Part shown: in pieces, positions 1 to 7,528 of the stretch
How positions within the stretch are numbered: the first letter of the stretch is position 1
Layout: every line of letters starts with the position of its first letter
Source: an uncultured Clostridia bacterium
Lineage (GTDB): Bacteria; Bacillota; Clostridia; TANB77; CAG-508
Length of the DNA: 11,976 nt
Direction of reading: 5' to 3'
NCBI GenBank assembly: GCA_948505485.1
Contig: CAOPQH010000044.1
Span: 1-11,976 of the forward strand
The notes under the pieces: generated by a model
The model's database searches: none
What the model saw: the letters and a program-made list of their open reading frames with translations, nothing else
What the model was told of the DNA's origin: nothing
Position numbers and translations under genes: made by a program

Positions 1-1
1 C

Positions 2-1075
2 AATTTATTAAAAGATAATGGTAATTTAAAAATAGGAGTTGTTAGTTTTTCTAGCAATTCTGACATAAAAAAAGAAGGAACTTCTGAAGATGCTAAATTA
101 GTTTCAAATTTAGAAACAGATTCAAATAAATTAAAAAGTTCATTAGCTAATATAAAATTTGAAGGCTCTAGAACCAATCTAGATGCTGGTATAACTTTAG
201 CCAAACAATATTACTCTGAAGAAAAAAATAATAAATATATGATTATATTAACAGATGGTGTTCCTAATATCGCAATAGGAAATAGTAATGTTTTTTATGA
301 TACTGCTATAAATAAAAATGCCGAAGTATTTTCTTCATTATCTACTAGCAATATATCAGTAATTACAATGTTAACTGATACAGGAGAATTAGAAAATACT
401 TATCCGGGTGGAGAACCAGGTGCTGAAAAAATTTATCCAAGTACTGATCTTTCTTATGGACAAATTATAGAAAAAGTTTTTGGAAGTCCTGAAAACCCTA
501 AATTAGGGAAATTTCATTATATACAAGATGAAGATATCGAAAAAACAGTTACACAAGATATCTATAATGATTTAAAACCACAATCACAAACAATTAAAAA
601 TATTAAAATAGTAGATTATTTTCCTAAAGAAATTATAGATAATTTTGATTTTGCATATGTAAATTCTCCGAATATAGGAAAAATATCTGCAGAAGTAGAT
701 AAAACTAATAATAGTATAACTTGGACAATTGATGAATTAAAATCACATGAAACCGCAACTGTGCAATATACATTAACTTTAAAAGATAATTTTGATTCTT
801 CAATAATAAATAAAATTTTAAATACAAATGAAAAAGTAGACATTACTTTTGATGATGAAAATAATAAACAACAATCCAAAACATCTGATGTAACTCCTAA
901 AGTTAGAATAACACAAGAAAAAGCACCAACTCCGAAAACACCAGATAATACAACTGCACCAAAAATATTACCTCGTACAGGTTCACAAATATTAATATTT
1001 ACATTATTAATTATTGGAGCTATATCTTTAATTTTAGGATTACGTCTAAATTATATAAATAAAAACTCTAAATAA
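2..1075 (+). CDS. von Willebrand A domain surface protein with LPRTG sortase anchor (5'-truncated by window edge)
   Basis: The frame is open from base 2 with no start codon, so the gene begins upstream; 357 residues are visible. They hold the second half of a vWA fold: SRTNLDAGI (visible residues 56-64) supplies the metal-site threonine and ILTDGVPN (about 82-89) the metal-site aspartate. The first MIDAS motif (DxSxS) must lie outside the window. The middle third, about 190-300, is beta-rich with motifs such as NIKIVDYFP and ITWTIDEL, typical of adhesin stalk or isopeptide-type domains. A Pro/Thr linker leads to LPRTG (bases 968-982), a hydrophobic stretch of about 20 residues, and a short tail ending NKNSK. 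That is a complete sortase sorting signal, so the protein is probably linked to the peptidoglycan. Ligand is unknown. No sortase gene is in view. Confidence 0.85.
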   Translation, partial: NLLKDNGNLKIGVVSFSSNSDIKKEGTSEDAKLVSNLETDSNKLKSSLANIKFEGSRTNLDAGITLAKQYYSEEKNNKYMIILTDGVPNIAIGNSNVFYDTAINKNAEVFSSLSTSNISVITMLTDTGELENTYPGGEPGAEKIYPSTDLSYGQIIEKVFGSPENPKLGKFHYIQDEDIEKTVTQDIYNDLKPQSQTIKNIKIVDYFPKEIIDNFDFAYVNSPNIGKISAEVDKTNNSITWTIDELKSHETATVQYTLTLKDNFDSSIINKILNTNEKVDITFDDENNKQQSKTSDVTPKVRITQEKAPTPKTPDNTTAPKILPRTGSQILIFTLLIIGAISLILGLRLNYINKNSK

Positions 1076-1101
1076 CAAAGCGGTCTTTGACCGCCCTTTG
1101 T
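1075..1101 (+). terminator. Hairpin directly after the vWA gene, possible weak terminator
   Basis: ACAAAG (1075-1080) plus CGGTC (1081-1085) pair with GACCG (1089-1093) and CTTTGT (1096-1101), with a 3-nt loop and a CC bulge. It overlaps the stop codon. The following TTCTTG is only a poor U-tract, so the next hairpins may do most of the terminating. Confidence 0.5.
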
Positions 1102-1103
1102 TC

Positions 1104-1149
1104 TTGCCGATTTGAATTTGCGAATAAAATGAGCAAATCTCAAAGGCAA
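1104..1149. other. Intergenic imperfect inverted repeat
   Basis: TTGCC-GATTTG (1104-1114) can pair with CAAATC (1134-1139) and GGCAA (1145-1149), with a 5-nt bulge. An alternative pairing is ATTTGC (1116-1121) with GCAAAT (1133-1138). It lies between the two convergent genes. No function is evident; it may be a remnant repeat or part of the terminator cluster. Confidence 0.3.
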
Positions 1150-1162
1150 TAGCGATTATAGC

Positions 1163-1207
1163 TTTTTATATAATAGGAAGTTCAGAGAACTTCCTATTAT
1201 ATAAAAA
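1163..1207. terminator. Bidirectional terminator hairpin between convergent genes
   Basis: Two perfect 21-nt arms (1163-1183 and 1187-1207) are separated by AGA. The outer pairs are T5/A5, so either strand gives a hairpin ending in a U-run. The GGAAGTTC/GAACTTCC part gives the stable core. It suits the convergent vWA and eno genes. Confidence 0.75.
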
Positions 1208-1234
1208 TATCTCTGGCTAAGCCAGAGATATTTT
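1204..1234 (-). terminator. Terminator of eno
   Basis: Arms 1204-1217 and 1221-1234 form a perfect 14-bp stem with a 3-nt loop. It starts at the eno stop codon. On the minus strand it is followed by a U-rich run that is shared with the outer arm of the neighbouring hairpin. Rho-independent termination of eno is the natural reading. Confidence 0.8.
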
Positions 1235-2498
1235 ATTTAATTTCATCTTCTATATAAAGTAATCTATTATATTTTGATACTCTATCAGTTCTACAAGGTG
1301 CTCCTGTTTTTATTTGCCCAGAATTTACTGCAACTGCAATATCTGCAATAGTAGTATCTTCAGTTTCTCCAGAACGGTGAGATATTATAGTTTTATATCC
1401 TCTTTTTTGTGCTAATCGTATTGTATCTAATGTTTCGGTTAATGTTCCTATTTGATTTGGCTTTATTAAAATACTATTTGCTACCCCTTCTTTAATTCCT
1501 TTTATTAATCTTTTCCTATTTGTAACAAATAGATCATCACCAACTAATTGAACTCTAGCACCTAGTTTTTCAGTTAATATTTTCCAAGACTTCCAATCTT
1601 CTTCTGCTAATCCATCTTCTATTGATATTATTGGATATTTTTCAGTTAATTCTACTAAATAATCTATCATTTCTTCTGTAGTCTTTAATTCTTTTGTTTT
1701 CCAAAAATAATATCCTTTTTTCCCTGCTTTTGCTGCTTCTTCAAACATTTCTGTACTAGCTATATCTAGTGCAATAGCTATATCTTTTTCTGGCTCATAA
1801 CCTGCTTTTTTTACTGCTTCTAATATTAATTCTATAGCTTGCTCCTCATTATCTAAATTAGGAGCAAATCCTCCTTCATCTCCTACTGCTACAGAATATC
1901 CTTTTTCTTTTAAAACTTTTTTTAAAGTGTGGTATACCTCTACTCCTCTTTTTAATCTTTCTTCAAATGTTATATTTCCAACTGGCATTATCATAAATTC
2001 TTGTATATTTATGTTATTATCTGAATGTTTTCCACCATTTAAAATATTCATCATAGGTATAGGTAAATCTGTTGCATTAATGCCTCCAATATAGTTATAT
2101 AATTCCATACCTAAAGAGTTTGATGCTGCTTTTGCAACAGCTAATGATACTCCTAATATTGCATTTGCACCCAAATTAGATTTATTGGGTGTATCATCTA
2201 ATTCAATTAGAGTTTTATCAATCGTTTTTTGATCGTACACATTCATATTAATTAACTTCTTGGCAATTTTTTTATTAACATTATCTACTGCTTTTTTTAC
2301 CCCTTTACCATAATACCTTCCTGATTCTCCATCTCTTAATTCAACTGCTTCAAAACTTCCTGTAGATGCACCAGATGGAACTAATGCCTTCCCCATAAAC
2401 CCATCTTCTGTTACCACTTCAACTTGTACTGTCGGATTACCTCTTGAATCTAATACTTCTAGCGCCTTAACTTGTCTTATTGATAAAAAATCTTTCAT
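1233..2498 (-). CDS. eno: Enolase (phosphopyruvate hydratase)
   Basis: Converts 2-phosphoglycerate to phosphoenolpyruvate in the cytoplasm (glycolysis and gluconeogenesis); enolases are Mg-dependent. The 421 residues are near the usual length of about 430 and look complete. Expected residues are present: H158 in GGKHSDNN, E167 in IQEF, E208 in GDEGGF, Mg ligands D245 (ALDIAS), E294 (SIEDGL) and D321 (GDD), catalytic K346 in the signature ILIKPNQIGTLTET, HRSGET at 374-379, and K397 before GAPCRTDR. The start is supported by GGAG (2508-2511) nine bases upstream. The gene lies 62 bp after recN on the same strand with no clear terminator between them, so read-through is possible. A weak promoter of its own (TTGAAT, 18 bp, CATAAT) overlaps the end of recN. 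Identity is near certain. Confidence 0.98.
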   Translation of the reverse strand: MKDFLSIRQVKALEVLDSRGNPTVQVEVVTEDGFMGKALVPSGASTGSFEAVELRDGESGRYYGKGVKKAVDNVNKKIAKKLINMNVYDQKTIDKTLIELDDTPNKSNLGANAILGVSLAVAKAASNSLGMELYNYIGGINATDLPIPMMNILNGGKHSDNNINIQEFMIMPVGNITFEERLKRGVEVYHTLKKVLKEKGYSVAVGDEGGFAPNLDNEEQAIELILEAVKKAGYEPEKDIAIALDIASTEMFEEAAKAGKKGYYFWKTKELKTTEEMIDYLVELTEKYPIISIEDGLAEEDWKSWKILTEKLGARVQLVGDDLFVTNRKRLIKGIKEGVANSILIKPNQIGTLTETLDTIRLAQKRGYKTIISHRSGETEDTTIADIAVAVNSGQIKTGAPCRTDRVSKYNRLLYIEDEIK

Positions 2499-2560
2499 TT
2501 ATAAAATCTCCATTCATATAATTTTTATATATTATGAACAGGATATAAATATTTATTCAA

Positions 2561-4192
2561 TCAACTTACTTTTTTATTTCTTAATTCATAAGCATATTTT
2601 ATTGTGGCTTCATTTATATCTCCAGATGAAATCCTTGCTATTTCTTCTATAACTTCTTCTTCATTTAATAATTTAACATTTGTATTTGTTCTTTCCTTAT
2701 TAACTTGTTTGCTTATATGATAATTATAATCAGCTTTTGCAGCTATACTTGCCAAATGTGAAATACATAAAACTTGATGTGTAAAAGAAATCTCTTTTAA
2801 TTTTTCTGCTACAGAATTTGCTGCTCTACCACTTATTCCAGTATCTATTTCATCAAATATAAGTATTGGCGTTTTATCAGTATCAGCTAATACCTTCTTT
2901 ATAGCTAACATAATCCTTGACATTTCTCCACCTGATGCGATCTTATCCAATTCTTTTTCATCCTCACCTATATTAGTTGTTATATAAAATCTCACTTCAT
3001 CTTTTCCTGTTTCAAAAAATTCATTTTCTTTATATGTAACTTTTACATTTATTGATGCATTTTTCATTTCTAAATCTTTTAATACTTTATTAATTTTATC
3101 ACTCAAATTATACGAGTATTTTTGTCTAATATTGCTAATGTCTAATGCAATTTTGTTTAATATATTTTCTTCCTCTTGTAAATCTTTTTTTAATTTATTA
3201 TTATGTTCTTCTATATTTTCTATATAGATAATTTCTTGTTCTATTTTGTCTTTGTAATTTATAATTTCTTCTAAGTTATTACCATATTTCCTTTTTAATG
3301 AATAAATTAAATCTAATCTACTTTCTATTTCTTCCCTTTCTTTTTCATCAAAAAATATATCATCTTTATAGCAAGCAATATCTCTTGAAATCTCTTGTAA
3401 TTCGTAATATACACTTTTTAAATTTGTATTTACATCTTCATATTTTTTATCTAGCATCTCTATTTTCTCTAATGCTCTTATAGCTGTACTTAAAGAATCT
3501 ATACCCGCTTCTTCTATTACATAACTTGCCTCTTGTAAGTTATCTGTTAGTTTTTCTGAATTTAATATAATCTTTCTTCTTTCTTCTAATTTTTCCTCTT
3601 CATCTTTTTCTAACCTCGCTTGTTCTATTTCATTAAATTGATATTTTAGTAAATCTAATTTTCTTTGCTTTTCTTTATCATCACCATAATTCTCTTGTAA
3701 TTCTTTTTCAATTTTTTTAAATTCATCAAAATGTGCTTTATATTCTTGTTTTAATAAAAGCAATTTTTCTCCTATAAAATTATCAACATATTCTAAATGT
3801 TTTTTATAATCTAATAATTTTTGATTATTATTTTGTCCATGTATTTCAATAAATTCTGACATAAAAAGTTTTAATTCACTTACAGTAACTAATCTACCAT
3901 TAATCTTGCACTGATTTCTACCATTTAAATAAATTTCTCTAGATACTATAATATTTCCATCATCTGAACTTTTGTTGTTTGGAGAATACATGCATAATTC
4001 CACAAAAGAAAATTCTTCTCCTTTTCTTATCATTTCTTTAGAAAATCTTCCTCCTGATATAATTTCTAATGAATCTATTATTAATGTTTTTCCTGCTCCT
4101 GTCTCTCCTGTTAGAACATTAAGTCCTTTATTCAAATCAATTGTTAAATCTTCTATTATTCCTATATTTTTTATATGTAATGTTGTTATCAT
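2561..4192 (-). CDS. recN: DNA repair protein RecN
   Basis: RecN is an SMC-like ATPase that acts early in double-strand-break repair, bridging DNA ends in the cytoplasm. The 543 residues show the family order: N-terminal ATPase half with Walker A GETGAGKT (29-36) and a Q-loop-like region GQNNNQKLLDY; a long Lys/Glu-rich central part (about 150-390) suited to an antiparallel coiled coil; C-terminal half with signature ASGGEMS (419-425), Walker B ILIFDEID (443-450) and SH (478-479). The frame is open further upstream to a TTG at 4270. That TTG is the -35 box of the promoter, so the real start is the ATG at 4192, preceded by GGAGG (4199-4203) with 6-nt spacing. Length fits the family (about 550-575). 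Its promoter lies within an inverted repeat described separately. Confidence 0.96.
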   Translation of the reverse strand: MITTLHIKNIGIIEDLTIDLNKGLNVLTGETGAGKTLIIDSLEIISGGRFSKEMIRKGEEFSFVELCMYSPNNKSSDDGNIIVSREIYLNGRNQCKINGRLVTVSELKLFMSEFIEIHGQNNNQKLLDYKKHLEYVDNFIGEKLLLLKQEYKAHFDEFKKIEKELQENYGDDKEKQRKLDLLKYQFNEIEQARLEKDEEEKLEERRKIILNSEKLTDNLQEASYVIEEAGIDSLSTAIRALEKIEMLDKKYEDVNTNLKSVYYELQEISRDIACYKDDIFFDEKEREEIESRLDLIYSLKRKYGNNLEEIINYKDKIEQEIIYIENIEEHNNKLKKDLQEEENILNKIALDISNIRQKYSYNLSDKINKVLKDLEMKNASINVKVTYKENEFFETGKDEVRFYITTNIGEDEKELDKIASGGEMSRIMLAIKKVLADTDKTPILIFDEIDTGISGRAANSVAEKLKEISFTHQVLCISHLASIAAKADYNYHISKQVNKERTNTNVKLLNEEEVIEEIARISSGDINEATIKYAYELRNKKVS

Positions 4193-4224
4193 AATATACC
4201 TCCATATGCTTTTTATATTTATCA

Positions 4225-4291
4225 AAAAAATGTTCGTACTTATTATATTGATAAAATTATTTTTTGTCAATAGTTTTTACGAACATTTTTT
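4225..4291. promoter_or_regulatory. 13-bp perfect inverted repeat bracketing the recN promoter (candidate operator pair)
   Basis: AAAAAATGTTCGT (4225-4237) and ACGAACATTTTTT (4279-4291) are exact inverted copies 41 bp apart, enclosing both the -10 and -35 boxes. Each carries CGAACAT, which resembles half of the Gram-positive LexA (SOS) box, GAAC-N4-GTTC. The site at 4281-4292 reads GAAC-ATTT-TTTC, one mismatch from that consensus; the other is GAAC-ATTT-TTTT, two mismatches. LexA control of recN is known in enterobacteria. LexA binding here is inference. Confidence 0.5.
4242..4270 (-). promoter_or_regulatory. recN sigma-A promoter
   Basis: On the minus strand, TTGACA (4265-4270), a 17-bp spacer and TATAAT (4242-4247) are a perfect consensus. 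Transcription would start near 4235, about 43 bases before the recN ATG. A promoter this strong implies that repression limits basal expression. Confidence 0.85.
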
Positions 4292-4333
4292 CTTTTTACA
4301 TAACAATTCAGAGTTGTTTTAATTATAGAGTAG

Positions 4334-4528
4334 CCACGCGTGGTGATAGCACTTTTCGTTTGAGCTTGCCGAAAACGAAAACGTCCTATCACCAGGTAGC
4401 TTGGCGATTAATTTTAAAGCACCTTATTGACAGGTAGCTTGGCGGCTACAAATATAAGGTAATTTCGTTGGAGCTCGGGTAATTACTAATCGCCCCCTAC
4501 ATTTTTCAGCTAAACCTCTGTAGCTTTT
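4334..4528. repeat. Mosaic of hairpins with repeated loop sequences
   Basis: This non-coding stretch looks less AT-rich than its surroundings. It starts with the palindrome CCACGCGTGG (4334-4343). Hairpin A (4342-4393) pairs GGTGATAG with CTATCACC and TTTTCGTTT with AAACGAAAA. CAGGTAGCTTGGCG occurs twice (4393-4406 and 4431-4444). A branched structure follows: outer stem GGCGATTA (4403-4410) with TAATCGCC (4487-4494); arms ACCTTAT/ATAAGGT (4421-4427/4454-4460), GTAGC/GCTAC (4434-4438/4445-4449) and GTAATT/AATTAC (4459-4464/4481-4486). The loops of hairpin A and the last arm share TCGTT-G/T-GAGCT-C/T-G (4356-4368, 4465-4477). CTACA/TGTAG (4498-4502/4519-4523) closes the region. Function is unknown; it could be a dispersed repeat or a structured RNA. 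Confidence 0.6.
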
Positions 4529-4578
4529 ATAATATGATTAATATATTATAATAACTTTTATAGAAACTTATTAAATCT

Positions 4579-6435
4579 TTATAGTCCTGTTTTTGGTAAT
4601 TTAACTACTGTCTTTTCTTTTGGAATCTCTGGCTTTTTATTATCTTTTTCTTCTGGAATTTTTGCTGGCTCATCCAATGGCTCGTCTAATGGTTCATCTA
4701 AAGGCTCATCTTTTGGTAAGTTAATTGGAACATATTCAGGGTCATCAGATTTTTGTTTTACTAAAGTAATTGATCCTGTAACTTCAATATCGTTTTTTAC
4801 ATTTTCTTTATATAATGTATTAGACTCATCTGGTGTAAAACTATAATTTGTGTTAGAAATATCGTTAGTATAGAATGTTTCCTCATCATAACCAACCTCT
4901 GCTCTATCGCTTAATATCACATTATATGATAAATACACTTGATTATCTCCTACATAATCTGAGCTTAAATTTAAATTTACTTCATTGTTTGTTGTATCAT
5001 ATGATACATTAAATTTACTCTCAGAATAATTATAAATTTTTCCATCTTCTGTTTTCAATTCTATTTCCTTACTTGTATTATCTGCAGAATTTATTCCTTT
5101 CTTAGAAATAGTCATCTGTATCTTATCATCATCATTTTTTACAATATCAAAATAATCTCCAATAGAATCTTTTATATTTAAATATGTACCACTCTTTATG
5201 GCATTTAATTGATTTTTCTCTGTTATTGTTTGATTAACCATATTTTGATATATAGATTTTATATTTTTAGTAGTTCCCTCATAATACTTATCTGTATATA
5301 TTAAATTAGATATACCAAACTCTTTTTTTACATTTTTTACAATAGTAGAATTATTTATTAACTCATATAATCCATATTTTTCATATCCTTTCTCTATCAT
5401 TGAGTTTGAACTTTTAACATTTGCATCACTAGGATTTAATGTTGCCAAAGAAAACTTATAATTTTCAAAATCCTTATCTAAAGCATATCCAAATGTATAA
5501 AATAAGCATTTATTTTTATATGATTTATTTAACGAGTATTTTGCATAATTTGCACTCAATATTGCAGCCCAACCAGGTAAATGACTCCTAGTATATACAT
5601 TCGAAAAAGCATCTTTATAACCTTCTAAATCTGAAATTGTAGGAATCTTATATTTATAATCATTTAATGCATTTGATGCAAATGCATAATTAGTTGCTTC
5701 TCCATCACTCATCAAAATAACTACAGGTGTAGCTGTATCTTTATTATCTGCTTTTGATAATACTTCATATGCTTTTACTATTCCTGCTTGTGTATTTGTA
5801 TTTCCTGCATAAAACTTTTTACCTGTTGATGAATATAGCCATCTTAAAGTATTTCTTTGATCATAATTTGTTCCATTACCTGTACCATAATTATCAACAT
5901 AACCAATTGAAGCACTAGCATCATAATGAGCTAATGGCAAAATATCATCTGCTGAAATACTATTATAACTAATATATTTTACTGAATCATCATCTGTTGT
6001 ATAATCTAATTTGCTTCCAGAACTATATGCAACTACTGATGTTTTTACACTTTTATATTTAGCTAAATCTCCTATAACATAATTTATTGCTGATACACAT
6101 GATTGAATTCTTCCTGAAGTTCCATACATTGATCCACTATTATCTATTACAAATACGATATTATACTCTTTAGAAGCAACTGTAGTTTTTTCAAAATTTT
6201 TACTTTGAGCTAATAATGAAACTTCAAACTCTTTTTCCTTTTTATATTCTACTGATTTGTTAACATCCACTTCTCCTTGCTGTATTTGGCTTTTTAAGCC
6301 ATTTATATCTTCTGTATATCTTACTATTTTTATTTCGTCTGCTCCATTAACTGCGCACACAAAATTATTACTAATAACTAAAAACATTATTAGTACAACT
6401 ATTACTTTTATAATTTTTTCTATTATTTTAAACAC
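4579..6435 (-). CDS. Secreted von Willebrand A domain protein ending at a truncated LPKTG sorting signal
   Basis: This 618-residue protein has an N-terminal signal peptide (KIIEKIIK, hydrophobic core 11-28, likely cleavage near 28-32). The vWA domain has an intact metal site: VIDNSGSM (96-103), NTNTQAGI (212-219) and LMSDGE (241-246). Beta-rich regions follow (about 410-560), then a DEPL repeat and a Pro/Lys/Glu linker. The chain ends KLPKTGL and stop, so the hydrophobic segment and charged tail needed for wall sorting are missing. No other frame restores a convincing tail. The first candidate start is GTG at 6435, but its AAAGG lies only 1 nt away. In-frame TAA lies a little upstream and no ATG precedes the signal core, so the start is uncertain. 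A consensus promoter is at 6529-6557. It may be released to the medium, or be a recent C-terminal truncation. Binding partner is unknown. Confidence 0.82.
   Translation of the reverse strand: MFKIIEKIIKVIVVLIMFLVISNNFVCAVNGADEIKIVRYTEDINGLKSQIQQGEVDVNKSVEYKKEKEFEVSLLAQSKNFEKTTVASKEYNIVFVIDNSGSMYGTSGRIQSCVSAINYVIGDLAKYKSVKTSVVAYSSGSKLDYTTDDDSVKYISYNSISADDILPLAHYDASASIGYVDNYGTGNGTNYDQRNTLRWLYSSTGKKFYAGNTNTQAGIVKAYEVLSKADNKDTATPVVILMSDGEATNYAFASNALNDYKYKIPTISDLEGYKDAFSNVYTRSHLPGWAAILSANYAKYSLNKSYKNKCLFYTFGYALDKDFENYKFSLATLNPSDANVKSSNSMIEKGYEKYGLYELINNSTIVKNVKKEFGISNLIYTDKYYEGTTKNIKSIYQNMVNQTITEKNQLNAIKSGTYLNIKDSIGDYFDIVKNDDDKIQMTISKKGINSADNTSKEIELKTEDGKIYNYSESKFNVSYDTTNNEVNLNLSSDYVGDNQVYLSYNVILSDRAEVGYDEETFYTNDISNTNYSFTPDESNTLYKENVKNDIEVTGSITLVKQKSDDPEYVPINLPKDEPLDEPLDEPLDEPAKIPEEKDNKKPEIPKEKTVVKLPKTGL
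4666..4710 (-). repeat. DEP(L) tandem repeat coding region
   Basis: Four DEP units (residues 576-590), joined by leucines, are coded by near-identical 12-base units inside the vWA gene just before the LPKTG motif. The synonymous differences (for example GAC/GAT, TTG/TTA) show the units are not brand new. Such acidic proline repeats act as wall-spanning linkers, and copy number could vary between strains. Confidence 0.8.
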
Positions 6436-6528
6436 ACCTTTCTTAAATTGTATTTTTGTTTTTGATTTTAATTAGAAATAAACTAATTGATAAAAATTTT
6501 TGATATTTAAAATTTATTGAATATAAAT

Positions 6529-6557
6529 ATAATAGTTTAACAATTTAAATTTGTCAA
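6529..6557 (-). promoter_or_regulatory. Sigma-A promoter of the secreted vWA gene
   Basis: On the minus strand, TTGACA (6552-6557), a 17-bp spacer and TATTAT (6529-6534). The start point would be near 6522, giving an untranslated leader of roughly 85 bases before the GTG at 6435. Confidence 0.7.
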
Positions 6558-6620
6558 TGTTTTTTCATCGACTCAATTCGACATTTTAATTATTTGTTAC
6601 AATTCATGACCGATTTAATT

Positions 6621-6813
6621 TTTTATAAGAAATAATATATAAAATTATGAAGATGAGCGGTCGAAAGTAATTGAAGATAGAAACTATTAATCAATTTTTA
6701 GGGGTTGTTTGAGTTACATCGAAAAAGGGACCCTAAAAATTGGTTTAAAGTTTCTCTGAAATTAGCTTGAGCATGTGAAGATGAATAATTTCTATATATT
6801 ATTTCTTATAAAA
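6621..6813. mobile_element. MITE-like non-coding element with 28-bp inverted-repeat ends
   Basis: The ends are inverted copies: 6621-6641 matches 6793-6813 perfectly over 21 bp, and the match continues inward to 6648/6785 with one extra base. The interior has a further nested stem, AGAAACT (6679-6685) with AGTTTCT (6749-6755), and a 12-bp stem CAATTTTTAGGG (6692-6703) with CCCTAAAAATTG (6731-6742). Between outer and inner stems lies a symmetric bubble of about 30 nt per side that carries the direct repeat TGAAGATGA (6648-6656, 6776-6784). No ORF is inside. Bases 6761-6806 recur exactly, inverted, at 11931-11976, so it is a dispersed repeat. If its limits are 6628-6806, it is flanked by TATA on both sides, a possible target duplication. 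An RNA gene family of similar shape cannot be excluded. Confidence 0.7.
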
Positions 6814-6814
6814 T

Positions 6815-6847
6815 AAAAAAATGAACCCTGTACAATATAGAGTTCAT
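6815..6847 (-). terminator. Rho-independent terminator of the infC-rpmI-rplT operon
   Basis: On the minus strand, ATGAACTCT (6839-6847) pairs with AGGGTTCAT (6821-6829), 9 bp with one G-U pair and a 9-nt loop. A run of at least six U follows (6815-6820). It lies 65 bases past the rplT stop. The U-tract abuts the end of the MITE-like element. Confidence 0.85.
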
Positions 6848-6911
6848 CCTCAATCTACTAATATTTAATTCAAAAATGTCTAATTTTTTTGTCTTAGCAC
6901 ATTATTACAAT

Positions 6912-7262
6912 TTACGCTTTTTTGGCTATTTCTGCAACTTCAGTAAATGCCTTTGGATCACTAATTGCCATTTCTGCTAACATCTTTCTATTAATTGTTA
7001 CATTAGCTTTTTTTAGCCCTGCAATCATTTTACTATATGTTGTTCCATTCATTCTAGCAGCAGCATTAATTCTTGTTATCCATAGCTTTCTAAAATTACT
7101 CTTTTTATCTTTTCTTCCTACATAAGCATATAATAAAGATTTCATTACAGCTTGATTAGCCATTCTAAATCTATAATGTTTAGCACCATAATATCCTTTT
7201 GCTTGTTTTAATATCTTTTTATGTCTTGCTCTTGTAGTTCTTGCTGTTTTTACTCTTGCCAT
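6912..7262 (-). CDS. rplT: 50S ribosomal protein L20
   Basis: L20 binds 23S rRNA and is needed early in large-subunit assembly. In several bacteria it also represses its own operon by binding the mRNA leader. The 116 residues match the family length. The N-terminus MARVKTARTTRARHKKILK is the very basic extension, followed by AKGYYGAKHYRFRMANQAV and the globular region with FRKLWITRINAAAR. The start is supported by GAGAGGTG (7271-7278). It is the last gene of the infC-rpmI-rplT operon, 28 bp after rpmI, with the terminator at 6815-6847 downstream. Confidence 0.98.
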   Translation of the reverse strand: MARVKTARTTRARHKKILKQAKGYYGAKHYRFRMANQAVMKSLLYAYVGRKDKKSNFRKLWITRINAAARMNGTTYSKMIAGLKKANVTINRKMLAEMAISDPKAFTEVAEIAKKA

Positions 7263-7290
7263 TTATTTTTCACCTCTCTATAATTACTTT

Positions 7291-7491
7291 TTAGTTACCA
7301 TATGGTAATAATTTCTTTATTGTATTCTCACAACTTTTATCAGCATAAGCAGATGCTCTACTTGATAATTTTTGTCTTTTTGTTTTATTTGCTAATAAAT
7401 GTCTTCTATTTGATGAAGTTCTTTTTACTTTTCCTGATGCTGTTAAAGAATATCTTTTCTTTGCAGCTTTATTTGTTTTTAATTTTGGCAT
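7291..7491 (-). CDS. rpmI: 50S ribosomal protein L35
   Basis: A small, very basic large-subunit protein of 66 residues, the usual size. The family pattern is visible: MPKLKTNKAAKKRYSLTASG, then KVKR and the RRHLLANKTKRQK segment. It lies between infC (37 bp upstream) and rplT (28 bp downstream), the canonical order. AAGGAG (7505-7510) is present but 13 nt from the ATG, slightly far; translation may partly depend on coupling to infC. Confidence 0.97.
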   Translation of the reverse strand: MPKLKTNKAAKKRYSLTASGKVKRTSSNRRHLLANKTKRQKLSSRASAYADKSCENTIKKLLPYGN

Positions 7492-7528
7492 AGTTACATC
7501 ATCTCTCCTTCCGTTATTTTTATTTATA

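Noticed and set aside
4193..4270. Longer recN reading frame starting at TTG 4270
   Set aside because: Its TTG is the -35 box of a consensus promoter, the added residues are unlike RecN, and GGAGG sits 6 nt before the ATG at 4192.
3972..4322. Plus-strand ORF over the start of recN
   Set aside because: It is antisense to the conserved Walker A coding region and the recN promoter, with no family signature.
4393..4530. tRNA-like cloverleaf in the hairpin mosaic
   Set aside because: There is no acceptor stem with 7 bp, no T-arm GTTCRA sequence and no anticodon arm in the right place.
6621..6813. 6S RNA gene
   Set aside because: Size and the stem-bubble-stem shape are reminiscent, but an exact copy of one end occurs elsewhere and no promoter was clear; a dispersed repeat explains more. 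Not fully excluded.
7492..7510. Mini-ORF ATGATGTAA before rpmI as a regulatory leader peptide
   Set aside because: It is only two codons and lies too close to AAGGAG to be initiated; probably chance.
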